Both the position numbers and the translations under genes were made by a program. Below, one piece after another: positions 18,702 to 27,290 of a stretch of DNA of 64,000 nucleotides (positions within the stretch are counted from its first letter, which is position 1; every line of letters starts with the position of its first letter). Under the pieces are notes generated by a model, which ran no database searches, was not told the origin of the DNA, and worked only from the letters and a program-made list of their open reading frames with translations. Source of the stretch: Pseudonocardia sp. MH-G8 (GTDB lineage Bacteria > Actinomycetota > Actinomycetes > Mycobacteriales > Pseudonocardiaceae); assembly GCF_002262885.1 (NCBI RefSeq), contig NZ_NKYF01000029.1, forward strand, positions 59,860 to 123,859, given 5' to 3'.

Positions 18702-18747
18702 GGAGGCCGGTGCCCAGATCGATGGACACCGGCCTTCGGGCGTTTTC
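18702..18747 (+). terminator. Rho-independent terminator after the tRNA-like core
   Basis: Inverted repeat AGGCCGGTG ... CACCGGCCT with an inner CCA/TGG pairing and a short loop, followed by TTTT at 18743-18746. It lies 8 bases after the tRNA-like core, where tRNA terminators usually sit. Confidence 0.65.
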
Positions 18748-18810
18748 TACCAGCGGGATCTCCGCGATCCTCGATCACGAACCACGAGCGTTGGCTCTCT
18801 TCGTGTCGAT

Positions 18811-19092
18811 CTACATCGACCGATGCTGGGAACCATCTGGGACCCGCGGTGTCTGGAGGTAGGCCGTCAGGGACTCACCGGCGGCAAAGACCGTGGACGA
18901 GTCCGAGTGCAGGTAGCGCTGCGTGGTCTTCAAGAAGCCGTGTCCGGCGATCCCTCGGAGGACATGCACGGGAACGCTGGCGTCGGCCATCCACGTCAGT
19001 CCGGTATGGCGTAGATCATAGCGGCGCAGGTGTTCGTAGCCGAGTGCTGTGACGACCTCGTCCCAATGTGTGGCAACCACCGGTAAGCTAGT
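18811..19092 (-). pseudogene. Tyrosine recombinase (phage-type integrase), C-terminal remnant
   Basis: The last 90 or so codons of an integrase. Seen: RRYDLRHTGLTW (catalytic HxxR region), the AGH of VLRGIAGHG and the nucleophile Tyr in TTQRYLHSD. The first two thirds, including the arm-binding and core-binding domains and the first catalytic Arg, are missing; the frame closes at 19093, where an unrelated oxidoreductase fragment begins on the other strand. A normal protein would be 380-450 residues. Its 3' end overlaps an arm-type repeat, as is usual for an integrase next to its attachment site. It cannot be active alone. Confidence 0.8.
18828..18844 (+). repeat. Arm-type direct repeat, integrase side
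   Basis: GGGAACCATCTGGGACC contains two copies of a GGGA(A)CC unit, matching the pair at 63597-63615 (GGGAACCAATTGGGAACCA). It overlaps the end of the integrase remnant, 134 bp inside the left core. Confidence 0.45.
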
Positions 19093-19197
19093 TCATCACT
19101 GACAGCACAATCGACCAGCGTGCCGCGAACCTGCGTGAGGCGCACCAGATGGTGGAGGCCGGCGGGATGGTGGGGAAGGTCGTCCTGGTCGTGTGAT
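19093..19197 (+). pseudogene. C-terminal fragment of a zinc-type/quinone oxidoreductase (MDR family)
   Basis: Only about 34 codons survive, ending NLREAHQMVEAGGMVGKVVLVV and a TGA. The pattern EAHxxVExGxxVGKVVL is the standard end of medium-chain quinone oxidoreductases. The 5' part is replaced by the integrase remnant. This marks a deletion or recombination scar at about 19,090. Confidence 0.6.
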
Positions 19198-19252
19198 CGC
19201 CGACTGCCGAGGGTGTCGGCGGTGTGGGACGGTCTTTTCGGGCGCGTCCGGA

Positions 19253-20722
19253 TCAAGCCGGCGCCGGAGCACGCAGGTACCCGACGCGGAGCCGGGTGAA
19301 GAACTCCTTGGCCGTGTCACCGATGGAGAAGGCTCCCATGCCGCTGCCGGCGACTCCGCCGAACGGCACGTGGGGTTCGCTGGCGGTGCCGTGGTTGACG
19401 TGGACCATGCCGCTCCCGACGCCGCGCATGAACCGCAGCGCAACGTCCATGTCGGTACTGAAGACGGAGGCGGCGAGACCGTACTCGGTTCCGTTGACCA
19501 CGGCGATCGCCTCATCAAGCCCTTCGACCCGAAGGACCGATAGCACAGGGCCGAAGATTTCCTCGGTGGCGACGGCCATGTCCGGGGTCACGTGGTCGAG
19601 CACCACCGGGGCGACGTAGGGCCCGTCGGGAGGCACCGGGCGCTCGGCGCTCGCGCGGATGGCGCCGCCGGCGAGGCCGCGCTGTACGTGATCCACGACG
19701 GTGTGCTGCTGACGCATGCTGACCAGGGGTCCGACGTTCGTGCCGGGATCGGTGCCCGGGCCGACCGTCAGGGCGTCGACCCGGGCAGCGAGCGCTGCGA
19801 CCAGCTCGTCGGCCAAATCGTTCTCGACGACGACCCGGCTGATCGCGGTGCACCGCTGCCCCGTGCACTGCATTGCGGCTGCAACGATCTCGTCGGCCAC
19901 CCTGCCGAGGTCGACGGCGCTGTGGACGTAAGCGGCGTTCTTTCCGCCGAGCTCCAACTGCACCGGTGCGAGCCGCCGGGCTGCTGTCTCGGCGATGCGC
20001 CGTCCTACCGATGTCGATCCGGTGAAGCTGATGCCGTCGACGCCCGGGTGTTCGACGAGGGCGGCGCCGACCATGGGCCCGGCACCGCAGACGACGTTCA
20101 CCGCGCCGGGGATGCACCCCGCCTCTTCGAGCAGCCCGACCACGGCCAGCGCGGAGAACGGTGCCTCTTCCGCCGGCTTGACCACGACCGTGTCACCCGC
20201 TGCCAACGCCGGTGCGATCTTGCGGACCGGGGAGACGATGGGGAAGTTCCACGGCGTGATTGCGGCGATGATCCCGAGGGGGATCCGCTCGGTGACGACG
20301 AGTGCTTCGGGGAGGTCACCCGGGATCGTCTGCCCGGTCATCCGGGCCGCCTCACCCGCCGCGTACTCGATCTCGGACGCGGCGCGTTCGACCTCGCCGC
20401 GCGACTCGCCGAGCGGCTTGCCCATCTCCGCCGTGGCCAGCCGGGCCAGTGCCTCGCTGTTCTCGCGCAGCAGCTGGGCCCATCGCAGCAGGACGGCGCC
20501 GCGCCGGCGCCCGGGCAGCCCCGCCCAGGTCGTCGCTGCAGCGCCCGCGGCACGGACGGCGCGGTCGACCTCGGCGTTGCCGGCGAGGGGTTGCGCGGCC
20601 ACGACCGCGCCCGTCGCCGGGTCGGTCACGTCCTCGTACTCCGTGGCCGGCACGGCCTCGCCGCCGATGAGCAGCGCCGGGGCACCCTCTGCGGAGGGGA
20701 TCAGCTGGAGGAAGTCGGTCAA
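19253..20722 (-). CDS. Aldehyde dehydrogenase (semialdehyde type)
   Basis: NAD(P)-linked aldehyde dehydrogenase of 489 residues with TPWNFP, FTGSTSVG, base Glu257 in LELGGKNAA and nucleophile Cys291 in TGQRCTAISR, and the PFGGVAGSG end. The TGQRCTA form is common in alpha-ketoglutarate semialdehyde dehydrogenases of sugar-acid pathways, which hints at an oxo-acid semialdehyde. It is the last gene of an eight-gene minus-strand operon and starts 3 bases after the RraA-type gene stops. It would oxidise an aldehyde produced by the upstream aldolase or dehydrogenases. Confidence 0.9.
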   Translation of the reverse strand: MTDFLQLIPSAEGAPALLIGGEAVPATEYEDVTDPATGAVVAAQPLAGNAEVDRAVRAAGAAATTWAGLPGRRRGAVLLRWAQLLRENSEALARLATAEMGKPLGESRGEVERAASEIEYAAGEAARMTGQTIPGDLPEALVVTERIPLGIIAAITPWNFPIVSPVRKIAPALAAGDTVVVKPAEEAPFSALAVVGLLEEAGCIPGAVNVVCGAGPMVGAALVEHPGVDGISFTGSTSVGRRIAETAARRLAPVQLELGGKNAAYVHSAVDLGRVADEIVAAAMQCTGQRCTAISRVVVENDLADELVAALAARVDALTVGPGTDPGTNVGPLVSMRQQHTVVDHVQRGLAGGAIRASAERPVPPDGPYVAPVVLDHVTPDMAVATEEIFGPVLSVLRVEGLDEAIAVVNGTEYGLAASVFSTDMDVALRFMRGVGSGMVHVNHGTASEPHVPFGGVAGSGMGAFSIGDTAKEFFTRLRVGYLRAPAPA

Positions 20723-20725
20723 CGG

Positions 20726-21397
20726 TCAGCCCTCCTGTCGTTGCAGGTGCCGGACGGTGATCGCCTCGACGAAAGGTCGCGTCCAGGAGCCCGACTGGAT
20801 GGCGCCCATCGAGCGCGCCTCGTTCTCGGTGATCTGCCGGGCCCCCTCGATCGCCTCTGCTGTGCGGTGGCGCGGGACGAACACGACCCCGTCCTGGTCG
20901 GCCACGACGACGTCCCCGGTGTCCACGCTCGTGCCCCTGACCGCTACCGGGCCGCCGATCACGCCGGGCCCGTCCTTGTAGGGGCCCTGGTGCGACACGT
21001 CTAGCGCGAAGACCGGGATGGGCAGCGCGTGGAGCTCGTCGAGATCGCGGACCGCGCCGTCGAGCACGATCCCCACGATGCCCCGCTGTACCGCATAGTG
21101 GCCCGCGAGGCCGCCTACGAGGGCGCGTTCCCGGTCGCCGCCGCCCGCGATGACCAGGACGTCACCTGGCTCGGCGACGTCGAGGGCCTTGTGCACGGCA
21201 AGGTTGTCGCCGGGCCGGGTATGCACGGTGAGAGCTGGTCCCGCCATCGCGGTGACCTTGGACCAGGCCCGCAGGCCCGGTGCGCCGCCCACCCGGCCCA
21301 ACCCGTCCGAGATCGCCGCGGTGGGAAACCCCGCCAGCGCCGCTACGGCGTCCGCGGGCGCCTCGGGCGGGCGCGAATAGATCAAGCACTCTGACAT
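20726..21397 (-). CDS. RraA-family aldolase (4-hydroxy-4-methyl-2-oxoglutarate aldolase type)
   Basis: Member of the RraA/HMG aldolase fold, whose enzymes cleave 4-hydroxy-2-oxo diacids to pyruvate plus an oxo acid or decarboxylate oxaloacetate. Seen: TAAISDGLGR near residue 27, the substrate loop GDVLVIAGGGDRERALVGGLAGHYA, and catalytic DGAVRDLDEL with the conserved Arg and Asp. Length 223 is usual. Its place between TRAP permease and aldehyde dehydrogenase argues for an enzyme rather than an RNase E regulator, which actinobacteria do not generally need. It likely performs the C-C cleavage step of this operon. Confidence 0.88.
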   Translation of the reverse strand: MSECLIYSRPPEAPADAVAALAGFPTAAISDGLGRVGGAPGLRAWSKVTAMAGPALTVHTRPGDNLAVHKALDVAEPGDVLVIAGGGDRERALVGGLAGHYAVQRGIVGIVLDGAVRDLDELHALPIPVFALDVSHQGPYKDGPGVIGGPVAVRGTSVDTGDVVVADQDGVVFVPRHRTAEAIEGARQITENEARSMGAIQSGSWTRPFVEAITVRHLQRQEG

Positions 21398-21425
21398 TGA
21401 TTCTCTCTTTCGGTCGGTCCGGACC

Positions 21426-22691
21426 TCAGGTGAGGGCCAGGCTGAGCTGCGGCCAGAACGTGATCGCTACGAGCGTCACCAGCGCTGCCGCGAGGAACGG
21501 GATGTTGGCCCTGGCGACGGTGAGGATCGGCAGCCGCGCGATGTTCGAACTGATGAACAGCGACATGCCGACGGGGGGAGTGACCAGGCCGATCATCAGG
21601 TTGAAGACGACGATGATCCCGAAGTGGATCGGATCGATCCCCAGCGCGACAGCAGTAGGCAGGAGCAGCGGTGTGAAGATGATGATCGCCGCGTTGCCCT
21701 CCATGAAGGTGCCGAACACGAGCAGGATCAGGTTCACGACCACCAGGAACAGCACCGGTCCCAGCACGCCCAGGGTGTCGGCGAGGGCCGAGGGGAATCC
21801 GGTGCGCACGAAGACCTGCCCGAGCACGGCTGCCGCCGCGATGATGAAGAGGATTACCGCGGAGCTGCGGGCGGCGTCGAGGAAGACGGCGGGCAGCCGC
21901 CGCCAGTCGAGCTCGCGGTAGAACACGGTGGAGAGCAGCAGCGCATAGAGCACGGCCACCGCGGCCGCCTCGGTCGCGGTGAACCAGCCGAAGACGATGC
22001 CGGCGATGATGATCCCGGGCATCAGCAGGGCCGCCAGCGAGTCCCGCGTGGCGAGCACGGCGACGCGCGCGGAGACAAGACCCTGGCGCGGGTAGTTCCG
22101 ACGTAGTGCCAACACGATCACCATCACCATGAGGACCGCCGCCAGCAGCAGGCCGGGCAGGATCCCGGCCACGAGTAGCGGCTTGATCTTCTGGTTCGCC
22201 GCGATCGCGTAGACGATCAACGGGATGGACGGGGGGATGATCGGCCCGATGATCGACGCTGTCGACGTCAGGGCAGCGCTGAACGCGCGCGGATAGCCCT
22301 GGGCCGCCATGCCGGGGATCATGGCTTTGCCGATCGCCGACGCATCGGCGGCCGCCGAGCCGGAGATCCCCGAGAAGAAGACGTTCGTGCCGACGTTGAC
22401 CACGCCCAGGCCACCGGGGAGCCGTCCGAAGAGCACCGAGGCGAACTCGACGAGCCGACGCGTGATCCCACCGGCGTTCATGAGCGATCCGGCGAGCAGG
22501 AACAGCGGGATCGCGGTGAGCGGGATGGAGTCGGCTCCTCCGGTCGTCGCCTGCGCGACGAGTGGCGCGGCGGGTACGTCGAGTGCGACCACCACGAAGA
22601 TCAACCCAGCCCCGAGGAAGGCGTAGGCCACCGGAACGCCGACGAGGATGAGCAGGAACAGCGTCGAGAGGAGCAGGATTCCGCTGGTCAT
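21426..22691 (-). CDS. TRAP transporter large permease (DctM family)
   Basis: Twelve-helix permease of a tripartite ATP-independent periplasmic transporter, 421 residues. Typical segments: NVGTNVFFSGISGSAAADASAIGKAMIPGM, PPSIPLIVYA and GLVTPPVGMSLFISS. The ATG at 22691 overlaps the stop of the small subunit (ATGA). Works with the adjacent small permease and binding protein to import an organic acid using an ion gradient. Confidence 0.93.
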   Translation of the reverse strand: MTSGILLLSTLFLLILVGVPVAYAFLGAGLIFVVVALDVPAAPLVAQATTGGADSIPLTAIPLFLLAGSLMNAGGITRRLVEFASVLFGRLPGGLGVVNVGTNVFFSGISGSAAADASAIGKAMIPGMAAQGYPRAFSAALTSTASIIGPIIPPSIPLIVYAIAANQKIKPLLVAGILPGLLLAAVLMVMVIVLALRRNYPRQGLVSARVAVLATRDSLAALLMPGIIIAGIVFGWFTATEAAAVAVLYALLLSTVFYRELDWRRLPAVFLDAARSSAVILFIIAAAAVLGQVFVRTGFPSALADTLGVLGPVLFLVVVNLILLVFGTFMEGNAAIIIFTPLLLPTAVALGIDPIHFGIIVVFNLMIGLVTPPVGMSLFISSNIARLPILTVARANIPFLAAALVTLVAITFWPQLSLALT

Positions 22692-23242
22692 GAGCTGATC
22701 ACCGCATTCGACGGCCGCAGCCGTGCAGTCCAGTTCGCCGCGGCGCTGCAGAGGACGAGCGCACCCGACAACGGCGCGGGCAGGAACAGCACGGCTATCG
22801 GGAGCTGCAGAGCCGGCGTGGTGTGCCCCGCCGTCCGGATCAGCATGATCGTTCCGCCGATCAGCAGCGCCAGGCTGCCCGCCAGCACGACGGCCTCGAT
22901 GACCAGCGCAGCGGCCCTGGCCACCCAGGGTCGAGACCGCACGAACGCGGAGTCGACCACTGCGTTGATGCCGATGTGGCTGCCCGTCCGGTAGGCGAGA
23001 GCGGCACCCGTGAACGTCAGCCAGACCATCAGGATTCGGGTGACCTCGTCGACCCACACCAGCGGGCTCTGGGCCACGTACCGCATCGCGACCTGCAGGA
23101 GCAGCACGAACGTGATCGCAGCCAGTGCCGCGGCGCAGAATCCGCCCAAGGTCCGGTTCGCCCAGCCGGGGCCCCCGTCGAAGTCGTGGAAGTCCTCGAA
23201 GCCGTCCGGTCCGGTGTCCTTCCCGGTCAGGTCCGCGCTCAT
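22688..23242 (-). CDS. TRAP transporter small permease (DctQ family)
   Basis: Four-helix membrane subunit of 184 residues. The family signature VDEVTRILMVWLTFTGAALAYRTGSHIGINAV is clear at about residues 65-97. The ATG at 23242 has a GGCGGAGG site and overlaps the binding-protein stop; the stop overlaps the large permease start. A hydrophilic N-terminal tail of about 30 residues is acidic. Confidence 0.92.
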   Translation of the reverse strand: MSADLTGKDTGPDGFEDFHDFDGGPGWANRTLGGFCAAALAAITFVLLLQVAMRYVAQSPLVWVDEVTRILMVWLTFTGAALAYRTGSHIGINAVVDSAFVRSRPWVARAAALVIEAVVLAGSLALLIGGTIMLIRTAGHTTPALQLPIAVLFLPAPLSGALVLCSAAANWTARLRPSNAVISS

Positions 23243-24234
23243 GACGCCTCCGCCATCGCTGACAGTTCGGTGACTACGGGACCGGCCCGCTCGGCGAGGC
23301 CGGCGACCCGGTCGCGGAACGCCGCCCGGTCCGGTCTGACGACCTGCATGCCGTCCTCCGCGAGCTCGCCTTCGAGCCTGGTCTCCTCGGAGCGCACGAA
23401 GTCGAGGAGGCCATCGCGAACCGGTCCGTTCGCGATCCGCTCCAGGAGCGCGCGCTGGCCCTCGTCCAGCCGTTCCCACGCCGACGCGCCGATCGACATC
23501 GCTGTCGGCTCGATGACGTGGCCGGTCAGGATCAAGGTGGACTGCGCCACCGAGAGCCCGGCCGAGTCGATCGTGGCGAGCGGATTCTCCTGGCCCTCCA
23601 GCGCGCCCTGCTCGAGTGCGGTGAGGACGTCACCGAACGCCATGGGTGTCGGGCTCGCCCCGAACGCCTGCCAGGAGCGCAGGATCATGGGGTTCTCCGG
23701 CACTCGGATGCGTAGTCCGGCGATGTCCTGCGGGGTCGTTGCAGCGCTGTTGAGCGTGAGATGCCGTGCCCCGCGTGGCCAGAAGGCGAGCACCCTGGTG
23801 CGGGTGTCCCTACTGATCCGCTCTTGTACGGCGCGTCCGAGATCTCCGTTGTAGTGGCGCATGGCGTCGTCGATGTCGTCGTAGAGGTAGGGGAGGACGA
23901 GGAACTGGCCCACCGGGGTCATCTGGCTGTAGACGCCGGAACCTCCGACCCACATGTCGACCGTCCCGAGGCCGAGCCCTTCGAGAGCTTCCGCGTCGTC
24001 GCCGAGCTGGCCGCTGGGATAGATCTCGATGCGTAGCGACCCGCCGCTCTCGCGCTGTACCTCGTCGGCGAACGCCTGCACGGCCTCGGCGTTGGCGTCG
24101 GTTTTCGACCACGTGTGGCCGAGGGTCAGTGTCGTCACCCCGGCAGGTGTGCTTCCCGTGGCCGCGCACGACGCCGAGGTGAGCGCCATCACCAGCAGGG
24201 CCACACCCAGCATCGATCGTCTGATGGTGAACAT
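23239..24234 (-). CDS. TRAP transporter solute-binding lipoprotein (DctP family)
   Basis: Solute receptor of 331 residues. Signal peptide with lipobox TSASC (Cys23), then the DctP fold: LTLGHTWSKTDANAEAVQAF, IEIYPSGQLGDDAEALEGLGLG and GLRIRVPENP, which carries the Arg that pairs with the ligand carboxylate. The PTPMAFGDVLTALEQGALEGQENP segment is diagnostic. Being a lipoprotein fits a Gram-positive. Ligand unknown; the operon enzymes suggest a hydroxy acid. Confidence 0.93.
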   Translation of the reverse strand: MFTIRRSMLGVALLVMALTSASCAATGSTPAGVTTLTLGHTWSKTDANAEAVQAFADEVQRESGGSLRIEIYPSGQLGDDAEALEGLGLGTVDMWVGGSGVYSQMTPVGQFLVLPYLYDDIDDAMRHYNGDLGRAVQERISRDTRTRVLAFWPRGARHLTLNSAATTPQDIAGLRIRVPENPMILRSWQAFGASPTPMAFGDVLTALEQGALEGQENPLATIDSAGLSVAQSTLILTGHVIEPTAMSIGASAWERLDEGQRALLERIANGPVRDGLLDFVRSEETRLEGELAEDGMQVVRPDRAAFRDRVAGLAERAGPVVTELSAMAEAS

Positions 24235-24252
24235 CGTTGTTCCTTCGACGTG

Positions 24253-25317
24253 TCAGGAGGAGGACAGCTCAGGCGCCCCGACCGGCACCTCGACCCCCAG
24301 CTCGCGCGCGAGCGCGCAGAGCTCGGTCCAGGTGCTCGCGACGACCGGCACACCGCGCCGATCAGCCAGCTGAGCCGCCCTTTCCTCGGGTTCTCCGGGT
24401 AACAGGACGGAGTCGAAACCCTCGGCGGCCGGAACGTCCTGCACCGTCTGCAGGAATTCCTCCAGGGCCGGGCCGTAGCGATCGAGGAGTTCGGTGAGCC
24501 GGGCGGCCAGGAAGACGTGCCCGACGTTCTGCGGGCGGTCCCAGTTCTCGTACATGTCGCCGATGTCGGGACCCGACGCCGCCCCCGCGAGCACGCCGCA
24601 GAGGACGTCGATCACCAGGGCCAGCCCGGAGCCCTTCGGACCGGCGAACGGAAGCACAGCGCCCTCCAGCGCCTCCGCGGCCACCGTGGTCGGCCGGCCG
24701 TCCGGGTCGACACCCCAACCGGCGGGGATGGATTCACCCTTGCGTTCGGCAACGATGATCTTCCCTCGCGCGACGGCGCTGGAGGCGACGTCCAGCACGA
24801 CCGGCGACCCGGCGGGGCGTGGGATCGCCACTGCGAGCGGGTTCGTGCCCACCGCGCGGGTACGCCCGCCGTGGTAGGTCATGGTGACCGGGGCGTTGGA
24901 CATCGCGACGGCGAGGTAGCCCTTTGTGGCAGCTCGCCGTGCGTAGAAGCCCATCGTCCCGCAATGGTTGCTGTGGCACGCCACGCTGGTACCGATGCCG
25001 TAGTCGTCGGCGAGCGCACACGCGACGCCCATCGCCTCGCTCGCGACGAGCGCGCCCATGGCGTTGTGTCCGTCGACTCCGGCGCGGGCCCCGGAGGTCT
25101 TCACGGTGGGAACAGCGGTGCGGTCGACCATGCCCTTCCGCAACCGCTCGATGTAGATCGGCAGCCGGATCAGGCCGTGCGACGCGACACCGCGCCGGTC
25201 GGCGTCCACGAGGCTTTCGGCCACGAGCTCGGCGGCGTGCTCGGCCAGACCGGTCGCGCCGAGCATCCGTTCGGCGAGTGCGGTGAGCTCCTCCCGAGGG
25301 AACAGCAGCAGGCTCAC
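24253..25317 (-). CDS. LDH2/MDH2-family NAD(P)-dependent dehydrogenase
   Basis: Malate/L-lactate/ureidoglycolate dehydrogenase family, 354 residues, not related to classical malate dehydrogenase. Seen: DRRGVASHGLIRLPIY near residue 40, the catalytic His region VACHSNHCGTMGFYARRA, the NADP pocket TNPLAVAIPRP and AGPKGSGLALVIDVLCG. Start is a GTG at 25317 whose bases overlap the stop of the iron alcohol dehydrogenase (GTGA). It oxidises a 2-hydroxy acid to a 2-oxo acid, a fitting step before the RraA-type aldolase encoded downstream. Confidence 0.9.
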   Translation of the reverse strand: MSLLLFPREELTALAERMLGATGLAEHAAELVAESLVDADRRGVASHGLIRLPIYIERLRKGMVDRTAVPTVKTSGARAGVDGHNAMGALVASEAMGVACALADDYGIGTSVACHSNHCGTMGFYARRAATKGYLAVAMSNAPVTMTYHGGRTRAVGTNPLAVAIPRPAGSPVVLDVASSAVARGKIIVAERKGESIPAGWGVDPDGRPTTVAAEALEGAVLPFAGPKGSGLALVIDVLCGVLAGAASGPDIGDMYENWDRPQNVGHVFLAARLTELLDRYGPALEEFLQTVQDVPAAEGFDSVLLPGEPEERAAQLADRRGVPVVASTWTELCALARELGVEVPVGAPELSSS

Positions 25318-26480
25318 GCTGCTGCCCGCAGGAGGTCGGTCAGCTCGTTCGCTCCCGCGATCCGCGGGTTCGCCCGCGTGTTGTCGCTGGACAGCGCGAG
25401 TTCGACGATGGGCGAGAAATCTCGCTCCGTTACCTTCCAGTCCCGCAGCCGCGTCGTCAGGCCGACATCCGCGCGCAGGGCACGTACCGCCTCCGACAGG
25501 CTGCGGGCACCTGGGGCGAGGCAGCGGGCGAGCTCGGCGCACCGCGCCGGCTCGGCCTCCTCGTTGAACGCGCACATCTCCGGGAGCATGTGGGCCACCG
25601 CGATGCCGTGCGGGATGCTGTGCGCGGCCCCGAGCGGTACGGCCAGTGCATGGGCGAGGCCCAACCGGGTCGAGTTCGCCGCGAGCTCGGCGATGCAGCT
25701 CGCGGCCAGCATGCCCATACGAGCGGGCAGGTCCGCCGGGCGGTTCACTGCGGTTCGGAGGTGGGTGCCGATGAGAGTGACGGCGTGGCGTGCATGCCCC
25801 TCGGAGATCGGGTTGTTCCAGACGCTGCAGTAGGACTCGACGGCGTGAGCGAGCGCGTCGAACCCGGTCGCGGCGGTAAGACCGGCGGGGAGCCCGGTCG
25901 TCAGCTCGGGATCGAGCAACGCCAGCTTCGGCATCACCCGCATCGAGGAGATGCTGACCTTGCGGCGCGAAGCCGCGTCGCTCAGCACACAGAACCGGGT
26001 GACCTCGCTGCCGGTTCCGGCCGTGGTCGGCACCGCGATCAGGGTCGTGGGTGCGATGTCCACCTTGTCGGGACCCACGAGATCCAAGACGGGTCGGCCC
26101 GTCGTTGCAGCGGCGGCCGCGGCCTTGGCCGCGTCGAGCGGGCTGCCGCCCCCGATTGCGATCACGCCGTCGTGAACGCCCTCCCTGATGACCCGTGCAG
26201 CCTCCTCGACGGAGTCGGTCGTGGGATCGGAAGCGATCCCGTCGAACACCGGCACCGATCCCGGGAGGTGGGTGAGCACGATGTCGAGGATTCCGGCCGC
26301 GCGGATCCCCGCGTCTGTGATGACCACCGGGTTGCGCACCCCGTAGCGGGTGAGCTCCCCGCCGAGGCGGGCGATGGCGGCGGGCCCACCGATGATCCTC
26401 GTCGGTATCTCGTAGTCGAATGCGCGTAACGCGGTGCGCTCGCGCAACTGGACGTTCTCGGGCAGCACTGAACCAGTCAT
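25314..26480 (-). CDS. Iron-containing alcohol dehydrogenase / maleylacetate reductase family
   Basis: Group III metal-dependent alcohol dehydrogenase, 388 residues. NAD-binding GGGSPLDAAKA and PTTAGTGSEVT are present, with metal ligands in ALLDPELT (Asp), GFDALAHAVES (His), and the two His of GLAHALAVPLGAAHSIPHG. I chose the ATG at 26480 because AGGAGA lies 5 bases upstream. It is the first enzyme after the GntR gene in an eight-gene operon and overlaps the LDH2-type gene. Oxidises an alcohol or reduces an aldehyde or maleylacetate-like acid; direction cannot be told from sequence. Confidence 0.9.
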   Translation of the reverse strand: MTGSVLPENVQLRERTALRAFDYEIPTRIIGGPAAIARLGGELTRYGVRNPVVITDAGIRAAGILDIVLTHLPGSVPVFDGIASDPTTDSVEEAARVIREGVHDGVIAIGGGSPLDAAKAAAAAATTGRPVLDLVGPDKVDIAPTTLIAVPTTAGTGSEVTRFCVLSDAASRRKVSISSMRVMPKLALLDPELTTGLPAGLTAATGFDALAHAVESYCSVWNNPISEGHARHAVTLIGTHLRTAVNRPADLPARMGMLAASCIAELAANSTRLGLAHALAVPLGAAHSIPHGIAVAHMLPEMCAFNEEAEPARCAELARCLAPGARSLSEAVRALRADVGLTTRLRDWKVTERDFSPIVELALSSDNTRANPRIAGANELTDLLRAAA

Positions 26481-26558
26481 GAAATCTCCTGAACGGTCTG
26501 CTGGCGTGGGGGCGTGCGCCATTCGGCCCCGAGGGCCGGTGGTGGCGCTTCTCGTTGT

Positions 26559-27239
26559 TCAGAGGCGCCCGGCCGCGCGCTCCGCCTTGATGTGTTCGAC
26601 CATCAGCTCCTCGCCGCGCTGGAGGTGATGGAGGAGGGCCGCCACGGCTTCCTCGACGTCGCGAGCGCCGATGGCGCGGGTGATCCTCCGGTGCTCCGTG
26701 AGGTTCTCCTCGATCCGGCCCTGGTATCCGGTGGAGAGGAAGTGGCGTCCGCGGTCGATCTGTCGCTCGACAATACCGTAGAACCCGATTACTCGACTGT
26801 TCCCGGTGCACGAAACGATCTTCTTGTGGAACTCGTTGTCGCGTTGGAAGTAGTCTGCATACCGGTCTACCTCCATCGGCTCGTCGAAATCGTCGAAGAA
26901 CCGCGCTAGCGCGTGAATTGTGCGTGCATCCGAGTTGTCGGCGAGTAGCTGTCGCAGCCCCATCGGTTCCAGCGCCTTGCGGAGTTCGAAGAGCTCGGCG
27001 AGGTCACGCTCGTCGAACCCCGCGACCTCCCATCCCGGCCCGCGGTCGCGGGGGACCACGAGGCCGGAGGCGGCGAGGCGCTGCAGCGCCTCGCGAACCG
27101 GGGTCCGGCTCACGTCGAGGCGCAAGCTCAGAGTCCGGTCGGTCACGACCTCGCCGGGCTGGAGCTCGCAGCGGACGATGGCGTCTTCCAGAGCCTCGAA
27201 CACGCGGTCTGTCAGGTTGACGACCCGCTGCGGCTTCAT
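26559..27239 (-). CDS. GntR-family regulator, FCD subfamily
   Basis: FadR/FCD-type regulator. The winged helix covers about residues 10-75 (AIVRCELQPGEVVTDRTLSLRLDVSRTPVREALQRLAASGLV), the ligand domain the rest, with metal-site residues in RDNEFHKKIV, LTEHRRI and LLHHLQRG. A second possible ATG lies 33 bases upstream at 27272; I chose 27239 because it matches the usual N-terminal length, though no strong ribosome site separates them. It is the promoter-proximal gene of the operon, and a GGTATACC palindrome sits 40 bases upstream, suggesting autoregulation of the whole operon. Confidence 0.88.
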   Translation of the reverse strand: MKPQRVVNLTDRVFEALEDAIVRCELQPGEVVTDRTLSLRLDVSRTPVREALQRLAASGLVVPRDRGPGWEVAGFDERDLAELFELRKALEPMGLRQLLADNSDARTIHALARFFDDFDEPMEVDRYADYFQRDNEFHKKIVSCTGNSRVIGFYGIVERQIDRGRHFLSTGYQGRIEENLTEHRRITRAIGARDVEEAVAALLHHLQRGEELMVEHIKAERAAGRL

Positions 27240-27279
27240 TGACAGTGCGTCGGACACGGCCCCAGTATGCATGGATGCT

Positions 27280-27287
27280 GGTATACC
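27280..27287. promoter_or_regulatory. GGTATACC palindrome, candidate GntR operator
   Basis: Perfect 8-bp palindrome within CTGGTATACCGG, 41-48 bases upstream of the GntR start. FCD-type GntR regulators often bind TGGTATACCA-like sites. Evidence is position and symmetry only. Confidence 0.4.
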
Positions 27288-27290
27288 GGC

